Part shown: one piece after another, positions 53,533 through 63,020 of the stretch
Layout: every line of letters starts with the position of its first letter
Position numbering within the stretch: the first letter of the stretch is position 1
Assembly (NCBI GenBank): GCA_903908715.1
Contig: CAIVSY010000106.1
Coordinates: 16,926-80,925 of the forward strand
Direction: 5' to 3'
Origin: an uncultured bacterium
GTDB taxonomy: Bacteria; Verrucomicrobiota; Kiritimatiellia; CAIKKV01; CAITUY01
DNA: 64,000 bases
Notes under the pieces: generated by a model
What the model was told of the DNA's origin: nothing
Databases searched by the model: none
The model's input: the letters and a program-made list of their open reading frames with translations, nothing else
Translations under genes and position numbers: made by a program

Positions 53533-55314
53533 CTACCCTAACCTGCGCTTCTTCTGCCACTCGAAAATCGAAGGCGGATCCGCCCTGGGTCGCGCGGGCA
53601 CCGTGCCATCGGAAGGCAGCTTCAACGCCTTGTTGCCCCGATCGGCAGCCAACGGCGCTTCGGTCACCACGAGCGTGCCGTTGCCGCCGTAGAGCGTATT
53701 GCCGATCACTTCCGTCCCCGTGCAGTCACGCGTCGTAAGCATGACCATTGGCCACTGGCTGTTGCCCAGCACAAACACGTTGTCTCGCAGGATGGCATCA
53801 TAGCTGCCGCCCTCGGCACGGTAACCGGCCCCGTCCCCAACCTCGAAGAAGTTGTGCTTGAAAATCCAGTTCTCATTGACGCCCCGGATAAAGGCGCCGT
53901 CCTTGGGAGACTTGAACCGGCAGTTGTAGACCACATTCCGCGGCCCGTTGGGCCCGTGGGTGCCGTCGTCCGAACCGGTCGCATAGGCCCCATACCCATA
54001 CGATCCATGGCTCCCATACGTCACCACGCAGTTCTCGAACAGGTTCTCCGCCGCCCAGCCGGCATGCCATTGCATATCGCTGCCATCGAACGTACTGTTC
54101 CGGATCACGTTGCCCTGCGCTCCGAACTGCACCTGCGGCCCGTGCCGGAAACGATGCCAGACGGTGTTGTCCATCAGGCAGTCCTGCGACTGCGTGAACC
54201 CCGCGTAGCCCCACCAGTTCTGGTGCGGCCGGTGAATCTTCGCATCGAATCCCGTGAATTCGCAATCCCGGATCTCGCAGCGTTTGGCGGCCGATAAATG
54301 GGCGCCGCCCTTGCCGCTGTCGATCACATTCAGCCCTCGTACCCAGCACTCCCACGCCCATTGCGAGCTGACGGAATGGAATTGCATGCGGCAGGCGTGG
54401 ACCAGCGTGAAGTCCTCCAATCCGCTGCGCCGGACAGCCGTCACCCTGCGCACTTCCGCCGCATCCTCGATGGGATAGTCAATCCGCAGGGCTTCGCCAA
54501 TCTGGATCGTGTTACCCTTGATGGACTGGATTTCGTACTGGCAGGTACGGCTCCCCCACTCGCCCCGGTGCGTCGTCCTCAGGAACTTCTTCCATCGCTC
54601 GTTGCACTCCGCGCGGAGGACAAAGGTGTCACCGGCCTTGAGGCCACCGACTTCCTTCAAGGTCAGCTGTGTATCTCCCCGTTTCCCATCCTGCGCCAGG
54701 TAAAGACTTTCCTCCAGGGGTCCGCCCAGGAATACAAACGCACCCGGCTCGGGCCACCCGCCGGGAAACTTGGTGTTCGGATCATCCAGGCCGTACCGGA
54801 AGATCAGCTTCGTCTTGTCTTTCCCGGCGCCGCGAATGACCACGCCGCTCTTGCGGATGATCACCGGACGGTCGAGGTGAAAGGTTCCCTCGTCGATCAG
54901 GATCGCACCGCCACCCTTGGCCGCGGCCTCCTCAATCGCCTTGTCGAGCAGGCCGGATATGTCCGTCTCCGGCTTAGCCCCTATCTCAACGAGCTTCACC
55001 ACCACGGGGACCTTCGGGATGCCGCCGGGAACGCCCACCCTGGTCCAGTTGGGATAAACAATCCCGTCAGGCCCAAGGACATCCGCCGGGGTGAAGCGGC
55101 GCTTGTCCGCCTTCTTGAGCTTGTAGACACTCGGCCCCGGCGGCACCGCCTGTTCGACCGGGTATCCCGTGTGCCGGCCGCCCGGGCGATACGCGTCCCG
55201 CGACATGTACACTTCCTTGAAGTACGGCTCCGCAGATCCGGCCGTTTCCCCCTCCGCACCCGCACGCAGGAGAAAACCCAGCCCGAATACCAGCATGGCG
55301 ATCCCTCGCTTCAT
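53533..55314 (-). CDS. secreted right-handed beta-helix protein (family of four)
   Basis: The protein has 593 residues with a signal peptide of about 20 residues. A short polar region leads to the shared linker GPDGIVYPNWTRVGVPGGIP (about 80-99) and the helix opening GGGAILIDEGTFHLDRPV. A beta-helix follows to about 560. Shared late motifs are SQDCLMDNTVWHRFRHGPQVQFG, WHAGWAAENLFENC and HGPNGPRNVVYNC. No CBM lies at the N-terminus, unlike its relatives. A polysaccharide lyase or hydrolase role is inferred from the fold only. AAGGAGG precedes the ATG. It lies upstream of the GH29-like gene. Confidence 0.82.
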   Translation of the reverse strand: MKRGIAMLVFGLGFLLRAGAEGETAGSAEPYFKEVYMSRDAYRPGGRHTGYPVEQAVPPGPSVYKLKKADKRRFTPADVLGPDGIVYPNWTRVGVPGGIPKVPVVVKLVEIGAKPETDISGLLDKAIEEAAAKGGGAILIDEGTFHLDRPVIIRKSGVVIRGAGKDKTKLIFRYGLDDPNTKFPGGWPEPGAFVFLGGPLEESLYLAQDGKRGDTQLTLKEVGGLKAGDTFVLRAECNERWKKFLRTTHRGEWGSRTCQYEIQSIKGNTIQIGEALRIDYPIEDAAEVRRVTAVRRSGLEDFTLVHACRMQFHSVSSQWAWECWVRGLNVIDSGKGGAHLSAAKRCEIRDCEFTGFDAKIHRPHQNWWGYAGFTQSQDCLMDNTVWHRFRHGPQVQFGAQGNVIRNSTFDGSDMQWHAGWAAENLFENCVVTYGSHGSYGYGAYATGSDDGTHGPNGPRNVVYNCRFKSPKDGAFIRGVNENWIFKHNFFEVGDGAGYRAEGGSYDAILRDNVFVLGNSQWPMVMLTTRDCTGTEVIGNTLYGGNGTLVVTEAPLAADRGNKALKLPSDGTVPARPRADPPSIFEWQKKRRLG

Positions 55315-55399
55315 CGCAGTTCCTCCTTCAAGCGATTCTTGATAACAGAAGTCAACGCCCTCCGGCAGCGGAATCGCCGGGCGATTTTGCCGTTACCAG

Positions 55400-55507
55400 T
55401 GCAAAACCCCGGCGGCGGATAAGGATTGCCGTCCTCCAGTATTTGTGTTCATCAGGCAATTCCGGAGGGACGCAATCCCTTGCGTCCGCTGTTGCAGGGG
55501 TTTTGCA
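55400..55507. repeat. palindromic short repeat, copy A (REP/MITE-like)
   Basis: The element is 108 bp with perfect 11-bp terminal inverted repeats TGCAAAACCCC and GGGGTTTTGCA. Inside lies the perfect hairpin GGACGCAA-TCCC-TTGCGTCC and a second weaker hairpin around GGCGG...GTCC. It is in the gap between two beta-helix genes. Copy B is at 63196-63305 in the same orientation. Confidence 0.82.
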
Positions 55508-55546
55508 TGAGCCTCTACTGTTTGCGATCTTTCAATCCCGCATTGC

Positions 55547-58012
55547 TCACTTGCTGCTCTTTTGCCACTCGTAAATGGAAGGCACGGCCGGTTTCGGACG
55601 CTCCGCCGCCGATCCGGCAGGCAGAACCTTGTTGTCCTTCTCCAGCGCCGGCTTGGCCAGTCCTTCGGCAATTTTGCCATTGCCGCCGACCAGCGTATTG
55701 CCGATCAGGTCGGTGCCGACGCAGTCCGGCGTGGCGAACCGCGTCATCGGCGCTTCGGCGTCCTTCACGACGAAAACGTTGTCCTTCACCGTATGGTCGA
55801 AGCTGCCGCGCCTGACCGAGAAACCAGCACCCTTCTCGTTGACGATCCGGTTGTACACGAAGATCCAGCCCTCGTTGACACCGTCAAGCTGGACACCGTT
55901 CTTGATGCCGTAGAGATCACTGTTGTAGACCACGTTGCGCGGGCCGTTGGGGCCGTGGCCGCCGTCGTCCGATCCCGTCGCGTAGGCGCCGTGGCCGTAG
56001 CTGCCGAACTGGCTGGTGGACTTGACGACGCAGTTCTCGAACAGGTTCTCGGTACTCCAGCCGGCGTGCCACTGGATGTCGCTGTGCTCGAACGTGCTGT
56101 TGCGGAACACATTGCCCATCGAGCCGTACTGCACGACCGGCGCGTGGCGGTGCTTCCGGACCGTGTTGTTCTCGTAGAGACTGTCAAGGCAACTGGAGAA
56201 GCCGCTGTAGGCCTGGCCGCCGTCATAATTCCAGGGGTTGTCGAATTCGCTGTCGCGGAATTCAAGCCACTTGGAGCGGTAGCCGTGCACGGCCATGCTG
56301 CCGCTGCGGTCAACCTTGATGTTGCGGACCCAGCAGTTCCAACCCCAGTCAAACTCCACCGTGTTGATGGACATGCGGGTGAGATGCTCGACCGAGAGAT
56401 GCTCGACACCGCAGTGCTCGATCGGGTTCAGGCGGCGCGCATAAGTGCCGTCGATCTTCGGAAAGTCAATACGGAGCGGCTGGTTGATGGTCACACGGTT
56501 GCCGTCGCGCTTGAGGATCTGGAGGGAGTGGATGCGCTTCCAGTCGTCCCCGCCGATCAGGTGCTGGATCTCCTGCCTGAAACGCAGGGTGCCCGGGGCA
56601 TGCAGCAGGATCTTGTCGCCCACCTTGAGGTCGCCGGCGTCCTCGAAGACCAGCACGGTGTCGCCGCGCTTGCCGTCCGCGGCCAGCTTGTGCTCCGTCC
56701 CCTCGATGCCGTAGCCCTGGAAGAAGAGCAGAGCGTTGATGACGGCGCCGGCCTTGATCGCTTGCGGTTCCTTGGTGAGACGCAGCTTGCGCTCGGCTTT
56801 GGCCGTGTGCCCGTCCATGTACACCACCTCGGCGACGAGCGTCGCCTCGCCTTCGCCAGCCAGCTCGAGCAGCTTGGCGCCAAGGATCTGGCGGTCGTTC
56901 GCGTAAGGCGTGATGTTGCCAACACCCTGCACTTCCTTGCCGTTGACGGAGAGTTTGAAGCTCTTCACTCCAATTTGATAGACATGCGTCTCGACCACGG
57001 TGTCCGGACCGGCCGGCTCGCCGTCCTTGGGCCAATAGAAGCCGACGTCCGTACCGGGCTGCCCTGCGGGCGAGTTGTAGACCAGTTTCGTCTTGTCCTT
57101 GCCCGCGCCGCGGATGACTACCCCGCTTTGCTTGATCGTGATGGGACGGCTGAGAAAGTAGGTGCCCTCGCCGATCAGGATCGCGCCGCCGCCCTTGGCT
57201 CCCGCTTCGCGGCAGGCCTTGTCCAGCAGGTCCGCAATGTCCGTCTCAGGCTTTGCGCCCAGATCCGCCAGCTTGACCGCCACGGGCACATCGGGGATCC
57301 CACCCTGAACACCAACATTCTTCCAGTTCGGGTAGACGATGCCGTCCGGCCCAAGCACGTCGGCCGCCGTCAGCTTGTCAGTCGGCTTGAGCTTGTATTG
57401 CCCCTTCCATGGCGGGATCGGCATGGGCGCCACTTCAATGCGGAAATCATCGAAGAAGACGTCAATCACCTCGCCTTGCGCAGGAAGCGGCAGGAAGCGA
57501 ACCTGGACATAGGCCGTCTTTTCATCGAGCAGGACGTCGATCATTCCCTCGACCCACTTGCCGCCGGTGTCGCCGCACTCGGTCCAGGAGTCGAGCCCCG
57601 GCAGGTAGTTCTTGTCGACATCGTATTGCCGGACCGTGGTACTCAAGTGCCGACCGGCGAAGCCGCAGGCCTCAAAGTGGAATTCGACGTTGCCCGGCCC
57701 TTTCACAGCCACAAAGGGGCTGTCTACCCGAGCCATGATGCCTTTGTCATTGTCGGCAAAGATGCGCAGGGCGCCGGGCGGGGTCTTGGTGAACTCGGCC
57801 GTGGCACGGGTCTGCAGACCGCGTTCGCGGGAGAAGAACCAGCACGCCTCGCCCTGCTCAAAACTGCCGTTGGGGAATGGGATGATCTGCCGCTGGGCGG
57901 TGGGCGGCCTGGCCGCATCTTGAGCCTGTGCATGGTTCCCGTCAGCCGCCAGCCACAACGCCAACAGACAACCCAATCCCGCCACGAACCTCTTCCTGCC
58001 ATACATCTTCAT
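55547..58012 (-). CDS. secreted CBM-like plus beta-helix protein, tandem copy 1
   Basis: The protein has 821 residues from ATG 58012, preceded by AAGGGAG; earlier in-frame starts overlap the neighbour's end. The signal peptide ends near GNHAQA. Residues about 40-205 form a jelly-roll CBM-like domain (PFPNGSFEQGEACWFFSRERG, VFFDDFRIEV). The linker (GPDGIVYPNWKNVGVQGGIP) and beta-helix follow, with an Ig-like insertion of about 100 residues (FKLSVNGKEVQ, then GEGEATLVAEVVYMDG) after the first turn. The end has HGPNGPRNVVYNSDL and EWQKSSK. It is a close paralogue of the next gene upstream. Catalytic residues are not known. Confidence 0.84.
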   Translation of the reverse strand: MKMYGRKRFVAGLGCLLALWLAADGNHAQAQDAARPPTAQRQIIPFPNGSFEQGEACWFFSRERGLQTRATAEFTKTPPGALRIFADNDKGIMARVDSPFVAVKGPGNVEFHFEACGFAGRHLSTTVRQYDVDKNYLPGLDSWTECGDTGGKWVEGMIDVLLDEKTAYVQVRFLPLPAQGEVIDVFFDDFRIEVAPMPIPPWKGQYKLKPTDKLTAADVLGPDGIVYPNWKNVGVQGGIPDVPVAVKLADLGAKPETDIADLLDKACREAGAKGGGAILIGEGTYFLSRPITIKQSGVVIRGAGKDKTKLVYNSPAGQPGTDVGFYWPKDGEPAGPDTVVETHVYQIGVKSFKLSVNGKEVQGVGNITPYANDRQILGAKLLELAGEGEATLVAEVVYMDGHTAKAERKLRLTKEPQAIKAGAVINALLFFQGYGIEGTEHKLAADGKRGDTVLVFEDAGDLKVGDKILLHAPGTLRFRQEIQHLIGGDDWKRIHSLQILKRDGNRVTINQPLRIDFPKIDGTYARRLNPIEHCGVEHLSVEHLTRMSINTVEFDWGWNCWVRNIKVDRSGSMAVHGYRSKWLEFRDSEFDNPWNYDGGQAYSGFSSCLDSLYENNTVRKHRHAPVVQYGSMGNVFRNSTFEHSDIQWHAGWSTENLFENCVVKSTSQFGSYGHGAYATGSDDGGHGPNGPRNVVYNSDLYGIKNGVQLDGVNEGWIFVYNRIVNEKGAGFSVRRGSFDHTVKDNVFVVKDAEAPMTRFATPDCVGTDLIGNTLVGGNGKIAEGLAKPALEKDNKVLPAGSAAERPKPAVPSIYEWQKSSK

Positions 58013-58053
58013 TCGATACTCCCTTTCTTTCATCGCACTGATATCCATCATCC

Positions 58054-60468
58054 TCACTTCGCCTTCTGCCACTCATAAATCGACGGCACTGCCGGTTTCG
58101 GACGCTCCGCCGCCGATCCGGCGGGCAGGACCTTGTTGTCCTTCTCCAGCGCCGGCTTGGCATAGCCGTCCGCGATCTTGCCGTTGCCGCCAACCAGGGT
58201 GTTGCCGATCAGATCGGTACCCACGCAATCCGGCGTGGCGAACAGGGCCATCGGCGCTCCGGAGTCCTTGACCACGAAGATATTGTCCTTCACGATATGG
58301 TCAAAACTGCCGCGCACGACGGAGAAACCCGCACCCCTCTCGTTGACGATGCGGTTGTACACGAAGATCCAGCCCTCGTTGACACCGTCAAGCTGGACAC
58401 CGTTCTTGATGCCGTAGAGGTCGCTGTTGTACACGACGTTGCGCGGGCCGTTGGGACCGTGCACGGTGTCGGAGGAACCGGTGGCGTAGGCGCCATGCCC
58501 GTAGCCGCCGTGCTTCGATGTGCACCTGACCACGCAATTTTCGAACAGGTTCTCGGTGGACCAGCCCGCATGCCACTGCAGGTCGCTGTCCACAAAGGTC
58601 GAGTTGCGGAAGACGTTGCCCATGGCGCCGTACTGCACCACAGGGGCATGGCGGTACTTCTTGACGGAGTTGTTCTCGTAGAGGCACTCCTGACAGCTCG
58701 TGAAGCCGCTGTAGGCCTGGCCGCCGTCGAAGTTCCAGGCGCCGTCGAACTCGCAGTCGCGGAACTCGAGCCACCGCGAGCGGTAGCCGTGCGCACCGCT
58801 GTTGCCGCTGTTGACCACCTTGACGTCGCGCACCCAGCTGTTCCAGCACCAGTCGAACTCGATGGAACTTGCCGACAGGCGTGAGAGGTGCTCGATGGAC
58901 AGGTCCTCCACGCCGCAGCGCTCGCTCGCGTTCAGGCGGCGGGCGTAGGTTCCGTCAACTGTCGGGAAGTCGATGCGCAGCGGCTGGTCGACGGTCACGC
59001 GGTTGCCTTCACGCTTGAGGATCTGGAGGTAGTGGATGCGCTTCCAGTCATCGCCGCCGACCAGATGCTGGGTCTCCTGGCGGAAGCGCAGGGAGCCCGG
59101 CGCGTGCAATACGAATTTGTCGCCCGCCTTGAGGTCGCCGGCGTCCTTGAAGACCAGCTCGGTGTCGCCGCGCCTGCCGTCCGCGGCAAGCCTGTACTCC
59201 GTTCCCTCGAGATCCCTCCCGACGAAGAACAGGAGCGTGCGAATCGAGGGGCCGGCCTTGACAGGCTGCGGCTCCCGGGTGAGGCGCAGCGTGCGCTCGG
59301 CCGCCGCCTTGCGCCCGTCCATGTATTCGGCCTCGATACGCAGGGTCGCCTCGCCCTCACCCGCCAGTTCGAGCAGCTTCGCGCCCGGTACCCGGCGGTC
59401 GGTCGCATAGGCCTGCGCGGACTGCAGTTCGGGGACTTCCTTGCCGTTGACCGACATCTTGAAGCTCTTGATGCCGATGTGGTAGGCATGCGCCTCGACC
59501 ATCGTGTCGGGGCCGGCCGGCTCTCCGTCCTTCGGCCAGTAAAAGCCGATGTCTGTGCCGGGCTGGCCGACCGGGTTGTTGTAGACAAGCTTGGTCTTGT
59601 CCTTGCCTGCCCCCCGAATCACAACACCGCTCGCCTGGATCGTGATCGGACGACTGAGGAAGAAGGTGCCTTCGCCGATCAGGACGGCACCGCCACCCTT
59701 GGCGCCCACTTCGCGGCTGGCCTTGTCGAGCAGATCGGCGATATCGGTTCCGGGTTTGGCGCCGAGATCGGCGAGTTGGACCGCCACCGCCACGCTGGGG
59801 ATGCCACCCTGCACGCCGACATTCTTCCAGTTGGGATAGACGATACCGTCGGGGCCAACCACATCCGCCGCGGTGAGTTTGTCCGTGGGCTTGAGCTTGT
59901 ATTGCCCCTTCCATGGCGGGATCGGCATAGCGGGCCGCACGATCCGGAAATCATCCAGGAACACGTCCATCGACTGACCCTCGTGCAGATAAGGCAGGAT
60001 GCGGACCTGGAGGTAGGCCGTCCGCTCGTCGAGCATGAGTTCAAGGATATTTTCCTCCCATGCCTTTGAACCCCCGCCGATTTCGCTCCATGTTTCGATG
60101 CCGAGGTACTTCTTGTCGGCATCAAACTGGCGCACGTACAGGCCGTGTGCCCCCCAGGCGAAGACACGTGTATCGTAATGCAGTTCGGCCAGACCCGGCC
60201 CCTTGACCGGCACAAGGGCGCTGTCGACACGGGCATTGATCCCCTTCCTCTGATCTGCATACACCCGCAGCGCCGCAGGCGGTGTGTGGGTGAATTCAGC
60301 CGTGGCTCGCGTCTGCAGGCCGCGTTCGCGGGAGAAGAACCAGCACGACTCCCCCTCGTCAAAGCTCCCATTGGGAAAAGGAATAATCTCGCCGGCGCCG
60401 TCCGCCCGGGCAAACAACGGCATCTGCAACAGCACGCTCAACACCACCATCCAGTATCGCATTTTCAT
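58054..60468 (-). CDS. secreted CBM-like plus beta-helix protein, tandem copy 2
   Basis: The protein has 804 residues from ATG 60468, preceded by AAAGGA; a longer in-frame start would run into the upstream gene. The signal peptide ends at FARADG. The domain order is the same as tandem copy 1: jelly-roll CBM-like (PFPNGSFDEGESCWFFSRERG), linker GPDGIVYPNWKNVGVQGGIP, Ig-like insertion and beta-helix ending at HGPNGPRNVVYNSDL and EWQKAK. It is nearly identical to copy 1 at protein level in the linker and C-terminal third and divergent in the CBM and insertion. The two copies are 41 bp apart head to tail, showing recent tandem duplication. Confidence 0.84.
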   Translation of the reverse strand: MKMRYWMVVLSVLLQMPLFARADGAGEIIPFPNGSFDEGESCWFFSRERGLQTRATAEFTHTPPAALRVYADQRKGINARVDSALVPVKGPGLAELHYDTRVFAWGAHGLYVRQFDADKKYLGIETWSEIGGGSKAWEENILELMLDERTAYLQVRILPYLHEGQSMDVFLDDFRIVRPAMPIPPWKGQYKLKPTDKLTAADVVGPDGIVYPNWKNVGVQGGIPSVAVAVQLADLGAKPGTDIADLLDKASREVGAKGGGAVLIGEGTFFLSRPITIQASGVVIRGAGKDKTKLVYNNPVGQPGTDIGFYWPKDGEPAGPDTMVEAHAYHIGIKSFKMSVNGKEVPELQSAQAYATDRRVPGAKLLELAGEGEATLRIEAEYMDGRKAAAERTLRLTREPQPVKAGPSIRTLLFFVGRDLEGTEYRLAADGRRGDTELVFKDAGDLKAGDKFVLHAPGSLRFRQETQHLVGGDDWKRIHYLQILKREGNRVTVDQPLRIDFPTVDGTYARRLNASERCGVEDLSIEHLSRLSASSIEFDWCWNSWVRDVKVVNSGNSGAHGYRSRWLEFRDCEFDGAWNFDGGQAYSGFTSCQECLYENNSVKKYRHAPVVQYGAMGNVFRNSTFVDSDLQWHAGWSTENLFENCVVRCTSKHGGYGHGAYATGSSDTVHGPNGPRNVVYNSDLYGIKNGVQLDGVNEGWIFVYNRIVNERGAGFSVVRGSFDHIVKDNIFVVKDSGAPMALFATPDCVGTDLIGNTLVGGNGKIADGYAKPALEKDNKVLPAGSAAERPKPAVPSIYEWQKAK

Positions 60469-60491
60469 ATTATCCTTTCCGAATGCCCTGC

Positions 60492-63020
60492 TCAGGCCTG
60501 GTTCGGCTTTTCCTTCGCCATTGCAAAATGAATGGCCGTGGTGACCAGGTCCTTGCCCGTCGCCACGGCTTCCACCCAGAACTCCTGCGCCTTTCCAGTG
60601 GGCTCCACCTTTGCATCCAACTCCATTCTCGCGCCGGGCGCAAGAGAAACCCGCACATCCGTCTTCCCACGCAACCGTGCCGCCGCGGCAGGTGTCACCC
60701 GCAGCCGATATTGTCCACGCGCGACAGCATCCCCGCGATTCTCCAGCGTCAGCGACACGGCCTGTGCCTGCCCTGCGCGCACTTCGGTTGTCTGGGGCAA
60801 CTGGCCCCAGGGATGCCGTGGATCGGACGCCTCCGGCCATTCGGCGGGCCAGGGCCAGAGCAACGGTTCAACAATAGCGCACCTCACCTCCCGCTCACGC
60901 GGGACAGCGTCGATCGTCGGCGGCAAGAGATTCCTCATGCGCGGCCCGGCTTCGGCCACGACTCGGGCGACTCGCCGCGAGTCGAGTCCCGCAGCCTTCA
61001 GCGCCTTCCCGTTGGCCGGCACAGGATTGGCTCCCTCCGCGTCCAGGAACAGGGCCGCCGCCAGCGTACTCTTCCGGTCATGCCCGCCCGCCTGCCAGGT
61101 CTTCCAATCCTGACCGGCAAAGCGCATCGTAGTTCCCGGATCCCCGGCATACACGTTGCCGTCCAGAGTCGCCCGCGGGCTCCCCTGTCCGCTCCAATAC
61201 TCGCCGTTGCCTGCCCCCTGGACAAGATTCCCGCTAAAGACAACCGGCCGCACAAACTCAAGCCGGGTCAGCGCGGTCTGGTTTTCCACGGATTCGGCAA
61301 ACACGTTGTTGCGCACCAGGTTGTCCCGTCCATAGTGCTGGTGGAAGCCGCCGCACTTGGTACGGCACACCACATTCTCCTCGATCCGCATCCACCCGCT
61401 GCCTTCATCGGGATAAATGCCCCAGCCCCCGTAACCATAGCTGTTCACATCGCTGATGAAATTCCGCCGGATGGCGGACCCCGCCTGCCGTCCGAGGGTA
61501 TAGATGGCGCCCATATCGCTGAGGATTCCATGGCCGATCCCATGGATGCGATTCCCCTCGATCCGGTTGTCATAGGTAAAGGCCGGCGCATAGCCCCAAG
61601 TCCACCCGCAGGAAATCCCCGTGTAGCTGAAGTTCCAGATCTCGTTATGCACAATCCGGTTCCGTGCCGCATCCCCGATCCAGACGGCCACGGCTGAATG
61701 AAAGATGAGCCCGCCATCATGGATGGAGCAGTCGCTGACAGTTGTGGCCGAAGGCTCCGGACGATCCCGGCCAGGCATGAGCCCGCCGGGCTCCTCGCGG
61801 CAGGGGCCCCAACCATACGCCTCCGCATCCATTCCGCGGAATGCGCCGTGATGCGGGTCGCCATTCACCCAGAGGCGCGGTAAACCGCCCTCATGCCCCA
61901 CCTTGACCCCGCCCCCGCCCAGGTCATGCAGGGCACAAGCCACCACGCGGTTGCGATGACAACCCCGCAGGATCTCGACCGCCCATCCAGCGACCTGGCT
62001 GACCCGGCACGCATACAGGGCGCAGTCTTCCGCCCCCACGAAACGCACCGCGGCGGGTACTTGGAATGCCGACTGGATGGATCCCGCATTCTCCCGCGGC
62101 AACTCCCATTCCGCATGGCGGAAATCAAAAAACTCGAAACGTAAATGCCGGACCCGGTTCCGCCGATCCAAGGCATCGCCGCGAACGGAAAGCAGGACAT
62201 CAAGCGCAGGCGCCTCAATCCGTACCGTGCCCCGATCCTCCCCCGGCAGCGGGATATACGAAAGAGTCCCGTCGCTTCGATCCAGGTACCAGTCGCCCGG
62301 CTGCGTACACGCCTCCGCTACATGGTCCAGCCTGAAACGCGCATGACCACCCGTCTCGTCACGGGAGAAACGGCTGTACCCGCGTGTTGCGAACCGGATG
62401 AGATTCCGGTCTTCCTCGACCCCCGCGATCCGCAGATGGTTCTCGTACCAGTGATCGGGCACCACGACATCGATGTCGTCCGGATTCCGGAAGGCCCGAA
62501 CCTCGCCCGGAACATAATAGGCGCTCATCGCACCGTGGAAGAAACCTCCCGTATCCACTTTTGCTTCCTCTTCCGGCACACCGGCGAAGCGATAATACCC
62601 CTGCTTGGGGAAACGCGCCCGCAACCTGCGCCGGCCGTTGACAAAAAGCTGCGTGAACCACCAGCGCCCCGCCGCAACCTCCGGCAGGACCGCCTGCCAG
62701 CAGGGCCGCCCATTGATTGTGCCATCCGTCCAGCCGGTAATTTCCCGGCCACCGCTCACAAGCGGACGCCCCTCCAGCCCCGTCCATGTCACCGGACAGG
62801 CTGCGGTTCCCCCATCTTCAGCCGTGAAATGCAGCGTCTCGCGCAAGCGATACACACCCGGCGCCACCAGTACACGGACCGGTGCTGGCAGTGCACCTTT
62901 CCGCTTCAACCTGCGTACCGCATCCCGGGCCATTTCAAGGGTCGGATACGGATGCCGGGCGGAACCGTCGGACTTTCCGCAAGCAGAAGGCGAGACATGA
63001 ATGCAGATCGGTTTCTTCAT
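60492..63020 (-). CDS. GH141-like parallel beta-helix enzyme
   Basis: The protein has 842 residues from ATG 63020. The N-terminus IHVSPSACGKSDGSARHPYPTL, then ARDAVRRLK, APGVYRLRETLHFTAEDGG and PLVSGGREITGW is the pattern of GH141-type enzymes, whose known members act on fucosyl or xylan structures in plant polysaccharides. The helix extends to about 700. A beta-sandwich tail at about 745-835 (VRAGQAQAVSLTLENRGDA) resembles NEW3/CARDB domains. No signal peptide is visible, so the site of action is unclear. It is 23 bp upstream of tandem copy 2. Family assignment is from pattern only. Confidence 0.78.
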   Translation of the reverse strand: MKKPICIHVSPSACGKSDGSARHPYPTLEMARDAVRRLKRKGALPAPVRVLVAPGVYRLRETLHFTAEDGGTAACPVTWTGLEGRPLVSGGREITGWTDGTINGRPCWQAVLPEVAAGRWWFTQLFVNGRRRLRARFPKQGYYRFAGVPEEEAKVDTGGFFHGAMSAYYVPGEVRAFRNPDDIDVVVPDHWYENHLRIAGVEEDRNLIRFATRGYSRFSRDETGGHARFRLDHVAEACTQPGDWYLDRSDGTLSYIPLPGEDRGTVRIEAPALDVLLSVRGDALDRRNRVRHLRFEFFDFRHAEWELPRENAGSIQSAFQVPAAVRFVGAEDCALYACRVSQVAGWAVEILRGCHRNRVVACALHDLGGGGVKVGHEGGLPRLWVNGDPHHGAFRGMDAEAYGWGPCREEPGGLMPGRDRPEPSATTVSDCSIHDGGLIFHSAVAVWIGDAARNRIVHNEIWNFSYTGISCGWTWGYAPAFTYDNRIEGNRIHGIGHGILSDMGAIYTLGRQAGSAIRRNFISDVNSYGYGGWGIYPDEGSGWMRIEENVVCRTKCGGFHQHYGRDNLVRNNVFAESVENQTALTRLEFVRPVVFSGNLVQGAGNGEYWSGQGSPRATLDGNVYAGDPGTTMRFAGQDWKTWQAGGHDRKSTLAAALFLDAEGANPVPANGKALKAAGLDSRRVARVVAEAGPRMRNLLPPTIDAVPREREVRCAIVEPLLWPWPAEWPEASDPRHPWGQLPQTTEVRAGQAQAVSLTLENRGDAVARGQYRLRVTPAAAARLRGKTDVRVSLAPGARMELDAKVEPTGKAQEFWVEAVATGKDLVTTAIHFAMAKEKPNQA

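Noticed and set aside
55562..58078. An 838-residue open frame on the + strand exactly opposite the beta-helix gene
   Set aside because: It is Val/Ala/Arg/Leu-rich without domains or signal, appears only because of the GC-rich third positions of the sense gene, and the tandem copy shows only a broken equivalent. The sense strand has signal peptide, Shine-Dalgarno and three paralogues.
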